Source of the DNA: Bondarzewia mesenterica
Taxonomy: Eukaryota > Basidiomycota > Agaricomycetes > Russulales > Bondarzewiaceae
Length of the DNA: 16,141 nucleotides
NCBI GenBank assembly: GCA_004802705.1
Contig: SGPL01000668.1
Span: forward strand, 1 to 16,141
Direction: 5' to 3'
A program made the translations under genes and the position numbers. Below the pieces are notes generated by a model, which saw nothing but the letters and a program-made list of their open reading frames with translations, was not told the origin of the DNA and made no database searches. This document shows positions 9,539 to 16,141 of this stretch, one piece after another (positions within the stretch are counted from its first letter, which is position 1; each line of letters starts with the position of its first letter).

Positions 9539-10894
9539 TCAGATAACAGATCTCAGCCCCTCCCTCAACTCCTCTTCAACCCCCATCTCGATCCCGAGCA
9601 CCTGTCCCTGGAACGCAGCTAGTGTGAGCCCCATGGGCTCTCGCACGCGGGACTCCCATCCCTCAGGCAACCGCTCTTCAAGAAGCACCGTACGTAAGTC
9701 GTCCACGCGCCCACCGAAAATCGTCACCAGCGTCCCCGAGCTGTCATCAAACATGTCAGCAATTAAATAGATAAATGATGGTAATAAAGGCAAAGAAAAC
9801 GGGGAGAGAAAGAGGAAGGGGGGATAGGGCTACGGGAGTAAGCTCAAAAACGCACTTGGAACTGCCAAAAATCTTGTGCATCGTGCCGAGAGAGAATTGG
9901 CCGTTGTGTTTCATGGACTCGGCGCGGCGCTTGGAAGTCACACGGGAGAGATCCGCGGTGGTGAGCGTCGGGTCGGTGGAGCCCGGGAGAGGCGGGCCTG
10001 ATGCGGCGGCGAGGAGCTCTTTCACGAGAGGGACTGAGGGTCGAGATTGGTCTGGCGAGTGGTAGGTGTCTTCCCCTAGGTTGAACATAAGAAACAAACG
10101 TGGTCAACTCTATGGGCAATATTATGTGACTTTGAGAGGGTGGTAAGGCGTGTGGGTATTTGCAGAATCTACAATGCTTTGAATCATTGCAAAGGTCCGC
10201 CCGTGTTCTTCGAAGACGGAACGCAATCCAACATTTTCCTCCAAAAAAAAATGATAGCAAGAACGAGAACAGAACGAAATCGCCAAAAAAAAAAAACAGA
10301 TACAAAATACAAAAAGTACGCACGAGTAAGCGACGCATCATGCTCGATCCCATTGTGCACGTCAATATCCGCCAGGTCAAACGTATCGTTCAAATAGCTG
10401 CGCCCGAGGATCTGCGCGATGTACCGTGGGACGAATACGCAGAACGTCGGCGCGAAGTTGTACGTCGAACGAATCGTGGGGTTCAGCATGCGAATCGGGA
10501 TGTTGCGTCCGTCACGCGGGAGGATCCCTACACGAGACAAAGAGGGAGAGAAAAAAATAGGCGAATGTTTTGGTCGTGTTACATGTGGGAATTGTATGTT
10601 GTATGTGGTTGCATGGAATTTAATTTACGCACCATGATTTGCGAGGGTGTTCATAGCGGGACACGAGCAGCGGCTATCGCCCTCCTTCGGGGCCACGTAC
10701 TCCGGCCACTTTCCACCTGCGCCCGGATGTCCCACAGGCGTCACTTTTCCCGGAACGCGCAAGGGTGCGAAGAGGTTATAGATAAACAAGCCAAAGTCCC
10801 ATGTGAGGATGCCGACGACTATGAGCGCGTCGAGGACCGATGAAAGCAGACCGAGCGAGACGCGTTGGATGGCAATGAGGGCCAGGTTGGACAT
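9539..10894 (-). CDS. Heme-thiolate peroxidase (chloroperoxidase/unspecific peroxygenase family), likely membrane-anchored
   Basis: Exons on the minus strand: 10894-10633, 10527-10324, 10075-9856, 9740-9539; 295 aa. Introns are 105, 248 and 115 nt, all longer than most in the window. The family signatures are present in order: SCPAMNTLANHGILPRDGRN, with the Cys (C78) expected to be the axial heme ligand, and EHDASLTR (E149, H150, D151, S153), the distal acid-base and metal-site motif. The C-terminal half carries SPDQSRP, KRRAESMKHN, HKIFGSSN and EERLPEGWE, usual in fungal haloperoxidase-domain proteins. The usual PCP around the heme Cys is SCP here. The N-terminus (about 1-45) is hydrophobic with Trp/Phe-rich helices and no clear cleavable signal, suggesting membrane association as in many basidiomycete members. 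Substrate cannot be told; the family halogenates or oxygenates using hydrogen peroxide. It lies downstream of the Tcd gene on the same strand with its own 254-bp upstream region. Confidence 0.92.
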
Positions 10895-11148
10895 GGTGGA
10901 TGCTGGGAGAGAGACGATGGGGAAAAGGGCATGGTTGAGGACGAGTTATGTATGTACTCAAGTGACAGCCTTTGACTTTCAAAGATGGAACACTTGTCTT
11001 CGCGGAATGGAAGTTACCATTTTTGGTGTGTTCTGCAAGATCAAGAAATGGGAAAAGGAGCACTGAAGTTCAGATATATTAAGCTACAGTTTTGCCTCGA
11101 AACATATAAGTTAGTCGAGCAAACATACGCGAATGTCCATCGGCTCTC
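10895..11148 (-). other. Intergenic: peroxidase promoter and Tcd 3' region
   Basis: 254 bp between two minus-strand genes. An AT-rich TATATC-like stretch on the minus strand near 11080-11073 is about 180 bp upstream of the peroxidase ATG and is only a weak TATA candidate. Nothing else stands out. Confidence 0.35.
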
Positions 11149-13103
11149 TCACAAGGCCCACTTCCTGAACTTGACCGCCTCCTCCAACCGCCTTTCCACC
11201 GCTTTCACAACCTCCGCGCCCCAAACGTCCTGCGGCCTCTTGATCGTCCTCACCTTCCGCGTTTTCCTTCCCAGTGCATCCACTACCTCGCCCTCCCCGG
11301 CCTCTTCCTCCTCCTCGTCTTCCCTCTCACCTTCCTCGTACGAGGCCTTTTCTCCCGCTGGCATGCCAAATACCTCCCGCATATGTTTTTCCGCCTCTTT
11401 CTCCTCCAGCACGACAAGGTTTTCAATCGATAACGGACGTAGCGGATCCCATCGAGCAAGCGCCGCGCGCGCACAGGTCGCGTGTGGAGGGACGATACTG
11501 CGTGCCAGGGATATATCCTCGAATAATAGACCTACATCTTGAATCGAAAGCGGCAGTTTACTATGCCGAACACGAGATGCTTCAGTGTTTCGTTTCTTGA
11601 AGTAAAAGGAAGACGCACTTGATGGGTCGCCCAGCGATGCGTGATTCGCGGGTCAACAGATCCTTCAGCAGCCTGTCATACAGCTTTTTCCGATGCTTGA
11701 CCGGAAGCGGTCTCTCCAGTGGTTTTCCAGCTAGCTCACAGATAATATAAGTAGCCGCATGCAGACCGAAGATCGCCGGCAGAGGTCCTACGCATCAACA
11801 GCAACGGTAACGATCAACGTCGATGCTCATCCTTCTTTTGAAGCGGAAAGGAGGGAAAATGACACACCGAAAACGGGCAGGATTCGGACCCTGAAATCAT
11901 CCATCGCTGCGAGCTCTTCCACTTTGCCTTGCGCGAACTGCTCCTCGGAAAGGGGAAGGAGGGTTACGTCCCCTGGGACCTCGGTGGAATAAACAACCGG
12001 GACGCCCTCGCGAATTCCTGAGGCGCGGAGGCTGAGGCGGACTGCGCGCGCGAGTGGGTCGTAAACCGTGTCTGATATATCAGCAATTTGGATGCGCGTG
12101 GGGTCCGATTTCGTGCCGGCACCCATTGAAGAGAAAATCTGGGAAGCCTGGAGTTAGGAGACACGCGGGTTGCCGGTAAAGAGGCTTCAGAGTACTTTGA
12201 TATCATTCTCGACACAGTGTTTGAGTAATTCGACTTTTGTTTGGATGTTATCGATCGCATCTGTGTGTCAAGCTTGTTAGGATAAAGGACGGTGACAAGA
12301 AGGGTGAAAAGGGGAATTAAGCGCACCTATGACCCAGTCTGCTCCTTCCAATAATGTGGCACCGTCCTGTGCGCGCCAGAGCTCGACTCGCGCATCGACC
12401 TCGACGAACCGGGCCACCTGCCTCAGCGTGCGCGCGACGCAGTGCACCTTGGGTGTGCCGACGTCCGCTAGCGTCGCCGTCGCGTGTCGGTTGAGCGAGG
12501 AGAGGGTCACATAATCAAAATCGACAAGTCGAATCTTTGACACACCCCTGTGTGGGCATAATTGCAAAGAATACCACGTCGATCATATTGATATGATTTG
12601 AAGTGAGGAAGGAAGCAAGTGAAAAAGGAGAAGGGACAGGTGAGGCGGAGGCAAGAAACGCACGTTCGCGCGAGCATGACGGCCGCCCAACTGCCCACCC
12701 CTCCACACCCGACGACGACCACAGACCCCGCTCTGACCTTCTTCATCCCCTCGTCCCCAAAAAATGCATAATTCCGCGCGAGCTGCTCTCGTACCAGCTC
12801 CTCGTCGTACCCATATTCGGATCCCTCCCCCTCTCCAGGCTCAGGTCCCCCAAGCCACACCTCCTGCTCACCGACATCACTTCCACGCCGCCTGCCCTCA
12901 TGCGGCACGGGCGGCGTGTGAGCGGACGCGGAGAGGGCGAGGGAGTTGGCGAGGGAGCGCCGGATTTCATCATTGAGCTCGCGTCGTTTGCGTCGGCGGG
13001 TCGTCGTGTTGTAAAGCGAGATGATGGAGGCAGTCACCGCCGCCGTGCCTACGGCAGTGAGCACGAGTTGGGTGCGGTGCGAATTGACGTCCAACAGCGA
13101 CAT
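11149..13103 (-). CDS. TCD1: tRNA threonylcarbamoyladenosine dehydratase (Tcd1/Tcd2, TcdA family)
   Basis: An E1/ThiF-like enzyme that uses ATP to cyclise t6A at position 37 of ANN-decoding tRNAs to ct6A; yeast Tcd1 and Tcd2 sit at the mitochondrial outer membrane. Exons, minus strand: 13103-12664, 12547-12327, 12260-12196, 12138-11868, 11787-11619, 11560-11149; 525 aa. An N-terminal hydrophobic helix (about 12-30) followed by an Arg/Lys cluster fits a membrane anchor. ELVREQLARNYAFFGDEGM leads into the nucleotide loop VVVVGCGGVGSW (132-137), LVDFDYVTLSSLNRH with the Asp and Arg expected for adenylation, and the metal-site DAID (221-224). KSDPTRIQIADISDT and RWDPLRPLSIENLVVLEE confirm the subfamily. 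A Glu-rich stretch near residue 480 lies before the C-terminal VKFRKWAL. Intron 3 (57 nt) has an unusual GTACTC donor; it is required, since reading through meets TGA. Whether this is Tcd1 or Tcd2 cannot be told. Confidence 0.93.
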
Positions 13104-13168
13104 GATTAGAATTCTCGTCCGGATATCAACCCGGTTCAGAAAACACACCCGGGCTGCAAACAGGAGTA

Positions 13169-13186
13169 TTTTATTACGTAATAAAA
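13169..13186. promoter_or_regulatory. 18-bp perfect palindrome with a TTACGTAA core, 66-83 bp upstream of the Tcd start
   Basis: TTTTATTACGTAATAAAA is fully self-complementary. The core TTACGTAA (13174-13181) is a classic site of fungal AP-1-like bZIP proteins (Yap1, Pap1). Its position close upstream of the Tcd ATG fits a promoter element. Binding is an inference. Confidence 0.45.
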
Positions 13187-13971
13187 ATGACTACCGCGTG
13201 CAGCATCTCGGACTTCAAATTCAAACTTCAAGTTGTTCACGCTTAACTTTCTTGTAACTTTCAGTCTTTTAGAACTGCTGTATTCTTCACTTTTTGACGG
13301 ACTCGGCTTTCGACATACAGTAGCAATGACTTCGAACCAAATTACTCATCGTTGACGAAATGAACTTTGAGTGCACCAGGGACGAAGGTGCTCTAACCTT
13401 TTGGTCAGCCGCATTCAATGGTCTCCTCTACAACATGGTGATTGTTGTGGGACTTCGCAGGGCGGTGCCATCCGAGTCATAGCTTCGAGATGGTTGCTCT
13501 GTTCAGCAACCTCTCAGAGTCTGCTGCGCATTATGCTAAAATATCAAGCGCTCATGCCATGTTTCGTGCTGATTTTGTGGAGCGCTTCACTACCCCGAGT
13601 TCAAACTTACAAAACTGCGCCGCTTGTTCTTGATGCCTCTCGCATCTACTGTCTCGCCATAATCTCAGTGATCGCTCGTCTAAATGTTGAATTTGTTGAA
13701 ACATTTTCGCCTAAGGTCCAACCTCTGTCAGCAACTCGTTCTCTACCCAAAGTTGGCGCCTGACACTGTTGCTGTCGAAGTTAGAAGTTCGAATACGTTA
13801 GCATGCGCAGTGCTCTGAGGCAGTGGCATCTAATAGTTGGCAACCCCAGCTGTTTTACTCGAAGTGAACCAAAGACAAGATGATGCAATGCAGAAACCAT
13901 TGCTGCGCATCATGACCGTGAGCGACCATCCTTCCTGCGGTATCCCAATAACGTGAAATAGCTCCCCAGCC

Positions 13972-14149
13972 ATGGCCGCCGGAGAGACTAACATATGGCC
14001 GTACTACGGAAGTTGGCTCCAATCAGGCTTACCAGTGTACGTGGGTTATCGCTACAGCAACGGCCAGCTTGTCGCTGTTAACTTACAAGTGAGTGTGTAG
14101 CATTTCTTTGCTATATCTTTCTTTTTGGTAGGCTTCGGTCGCAAATTGA
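13972..14149 (+). CDS. Possible small spliced ORF, 44 aa, unknown
   Basis: The ATG has a near-ideal context (gccATGg). It reads 39 codons rich in Tyr, Gly and Trp, then meets a GTGAGT donor at 14089; a pyrimidine-rich stretch ends at TAG 14131 (43-nt intron), after which five codons precede TGA at 14147-14149. Without splicing the frame stops 9 nt past the donor. There is no signal peptide, Cys or family resemblance. It could equally be chance or an upstream ORF of a longer transcript. Confidence 0.15.
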
Positions 14150-14416
14150 TGAACTCGTGCGCTCTCAAGTCAAGACGTGAATTGCGATTGACGGACCGTG
14201 TGGAGTATACTTTATGTCATTTTGTCAAGAACCCCCTCCCGCTTATTTATTTTATTTTAAGCTATGAACAAGCTTCTTTCCGCAGAACCTCCTTCTCAAC
14301 TCGCAGTCCCCGAATTGCACCACCGCGAACGTACTAAGTTCAAGTCCGCCGCTCGCACCCTGCTGCGCATGCACCATGGCTAATGTTATACAAGCATCAA
14401 CAGCGGTCCCCTCATG

Positions 14417-14424
14417 TATAAAAA
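14417..14424 (+). promoter_or_regulatory. TATA box of the DPBB gene
   Basis: TATAAAAA lies 125 bp upstream of ATG 14549. A CT-rich stretch with CTTCATTC and CTTTCTTGTCTTC follows at about 14447-14504, typical of the transcript start zone of strongly expressed fungal genes. Confidence 0.6.
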
Positions 14425-14548
14425 GGCTGCATATTCAGCTTTGGTCTTCATTCACTCGACCAACAGCTCTCTGCATTTATTCGACTTCAACTTTCTTGTC
14501 TTCAGCACGTTGACAATTTTATCTCAGCTTTTCTGATATTTCACCACC

Positions 14549-16141
14549 ATGATCTCTTTGACGCGTTTCATTGCTCTCGCCATTGCGCTCTCCGCGGCCT
14601 CTGTGAGCGCCGCCCCGACCCGTCGCACCAACAGCGGGCAAGGTATGTCGAGTCCCATGCAGCGGCCTCGTGAACATGTTTCTGATGAAGTCTTTTTGTG
14701 CAGGCACCTCGTTCACGCCTGGCACAGGCTCTTGCGGCATAACCAGCTCGACTAGCGACTTTGTCGTTGCTGTTCCAGCTGGCACCTTCAACGACTACCC
14801 GTCAGTACAGACTTCATTCCATTTCAGAGTAATTTCCATTCTTGACGCGATTTCTTTCAGTGGCGCTACCACGGACCCGAAATCGTGCGTTGAGATGCCT
14901 GAATAAGTCATTTCTTCAAACTGACATGCAATTTTTCTCGTAGCAACCCGATCTGCGGTCAGCAGGTCCAGGCGACCGGTGAGCATCTCATCCTTACAGG
15001 AAAAAAAATGCCAATTGATGAGACGACGTCTTATATAGCCAACGGGAAGACTGTGACGGCTACGGTCACGGATATCTGCCAGTCCTGCGGCGCGAACGAC
15101 ATTGAACTTTCTCCCGCGGCGTTCCAGCAGCTGGTTCCGAACGGACAGTCCCCCAGCAGCCTTGACATCACCTGGAGCGTTTCCGATTCCGGGCAGATGC
15201 GCCGTCAAGCTCCAGGTAAGCACAGCTCGTGCACTTGAGGGATTTTGAAATCTTAAAGTTGCTTTGCAGACGCGTCGGCCGCGCCGGCTCCCTCCCCCTC
15301 TCCCAAGTCCCCCGCATCGAAGAACCCAGGGAACAACAAGGACGGAAGTGCGTCCCAGTTTCTCAAAGCTATCAATCTGCAACGTGTAAATCTGACCGTG
15401 GTCGCGATTTGTTAGCGTCTCCTTCGCCCGCTGCTCCGTTGCCGAAGAAGAACCCTAGGGACGGCAGCGTTAAAGGCGGTAAATTTCATACCTCAACTTT
15501 AAGTATCTCCACCCGATTTATTCTTTTTGTCATCGCAGTGCCGCCTCCGCCTCCTGCCTCTCCCTCTCCGCCTCCTCCGGCGCCCAAGAACCCGAGGGAT
15601 AACAAGGACCAGGCTCCTCCCCCTCCCCCTCCTTCTCCCACGCCCCGACCACCTGCTCACGTGAATGCCAGGGATGGAAAGGATCAAGCAGGTGCGTTCA
15701 GACATTGAGACCATACTCTGTACGAGAACAGAAGAAATGACTGGCATGCGCAGCTCCGCCCCCTCCACCACCATCTCCTTCTCCCAAGCCCCCGATGCCG
15801 AAGAACCCTCGGCAACAGAAGGATCAGGGTGGTGCGTCTTGGGTGACTTTCTCAGAATCTGTCGAGCAGTAGTTTAAACTCCTATGAACAGCTACTCCTC
15901 CCCCGCCTCCAGCGTCTCCCAAGCCTCCGGCTCCAAAGAACGCCAGGGACGATAAGAATAACAACGGTGTGCCATTGAATCTTACATCTCGTACTGAAAC
16001 AGGACTAAGGACAGTCTATACAAAGGTGTCCCGCCCCCACCCCCACCCTCCCCTTCTCCCAAGCCTCCGGCGCCGAAGAATGCGAGGGGCAACAAGGATG
16101 AGAGTGGTATGCACGGACTATATTTGTCTTCTGAACGCGAT
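14549..16141 (+). CDS. Secreted RlpA-like double-psi beta-barrel (expansin-like) protein with proline-rich repeat tail, 3' partial
   Basis: Exons seen: 14549-14642, 14704-14800, 14861-14884, 14944-14978, 15039-15215, 15270-15347, 15416-15478, 15539-15691, 15754-15831, 15892-15966, 16026-16106; a GTATGC donor at 16107 shows that the gene continues past the edge. Visible protein: 318 codons. The signal peptide ends about residue 21 (VSA-AP). The DPBB domain (about 32-133) has GSCGIT, SDFVVAVPAGTF, NPICGQ, VTDICQSCG and IELSPAAFQQL, with four Cys and the conserved Asp of the barrel. Relatives are small fungal secreted proteins near expansins, barwins and plant kiwellin-like folds, usually thought to act at cell walls; no catalysis is claimed. 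From exon 6 on, each exon encodes a P-rich unit ending in KN.R..KD and is phase 1 at both ends. The tail is expected to be disordered and positively charged with extended proline segments. Confidence 0.88.
15270..16106 (+). repeat. Tandem array of symmetric exons encoding 21-27 aa P-rich units
   Basis: Exons of 78, 63, 153, 78, 75 and 81 nt, all multiples of three and all interrupted after the first base of a codon. The consensus unit is PPPPPPSPSPKPPAPKN followed by a charged ARDNKD-like end. The 153-nt exon holds two 25-residue units joined at 15613/15614, exactly where an intron sits between other units. The first two units are the most diverged and the last three the most alike. Intron sequences between them are not visibly similar beyond the splice sites. 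Confidence 0.85.

Larger units (their letters stand above)
13104..14548. other. Long divergent intergenic region between Tcd and the DPBB gene
   Basis: About 1.45 kb. Next to Tcd there is an 18-bp palindrome (13169-13186). An open frame at 13371-13763 lacks an ATG near its start and shows no family feature, so it is not called. A possible very small spliced gene sits at 13972-14149. A TATA box precedes the DPBB gene. Nothing else was recognised. Confidence 0.5.

Noticed and set aside
10160..10843. 227-codon plus-strand open frame antisense to the peroxidase
   Set aside because: It runs across both exons and introns of the clearly real peroxidase gene and is rich in Arg as expected for an antisense shadow.
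12603..13109. 168-codon plus-strand frame antisense to Tcd exon 1
   Set aside because: It is a shadow of a well-supported coding exon with no motif of its own.
13371..13763. 130-codon open frame on the plus strand in the Tcd/DPBB intergenic region
   Set aside because: It starts at GTG with no ATG near its beginning, has no family motif, splice support or signal peptide, and composition like its surroundings.
13781..13805. TTCGAAT-like T-loop sequence suggesting a tRNA
   Set aside because: No matching acceptor, D-arm or anticodon stem could be built around it.

Overview
The window looks like nuclear DNA of a filamentous basidiomycete, most likely a mushroom-forming agaricomycete. Genes are split by many short introns (mostly 54-84 nt, GT...CAG/TAG, often with a GTGCGT donor). 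The gene families fit too: a transmembrane glutaminase A-like protein, a heme-thiolate (chloroperoxidase-like) peroxidase, and a small secreted double-psi beta-barrel protein with a proline-rich tail. Exon models were built by hand from splice signals, reading-frame closure and family motifs. No transcript data or database search was used.

Layout, left to right. (1) 2-1293, +: 3' part of a low-complexity Q/H/P-rich protein whose frame changes near position 550. (2) 1678-2421, +: methionine sulfoxide reductase A, 3 exons, with two in-frame starts that could give a mitochondrial and a cytosolic form. (3) 3044-4324, +: DUF4743-type Nudix hydrolase, 4 exons, related to enzymes acting on thiamine diphosphate derivatives. 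(4) 4325-5332: about 1 kb without a convincing gene, holding several inverted repeats and a possible 3'UTR intron. (5) 5333-9193, +: glutaminase A-like membrane protein, 17 exons, 944 aa. (6) 9539-10894, -: heme-thiolate peroxidase, 4 exons. (7) 11149-13103, -: Tcd1/Tcd2-type tRNA threonylcarbamoyladenosine dehydratase, 6 exons. (8) 13104-14548: long divergent intergenic region with an 18-bp palindrome centred on TTACGTAA, one possible very small gene, and a TATA box. (9) 14549 to beyond the right edge, +: secreted DPBB/expansin-like protein followed by an array of symmetric phase-1 exons, each encoding a P-rich unit ending in KN.R..KD.

The genes do not form one pathway. MsrA, the Nudix enzyme and Tcd are housekeeping repair or modification enzymes. 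The glutaminase, peroxidase and DPBB protein belong to secreted or membrane-associated repertoires. The most unusual structure is the repeat-exon array at the right end: frame-neutral cassette exons, with one pair apparently fused at the expected intron position. Next come the membrane-anchored glutaminase with a cytosolic coiled-coil tail ending in a PPxY motif, and E-box or AP-1-like palindromes in front of stress- or sulfur-related genes.
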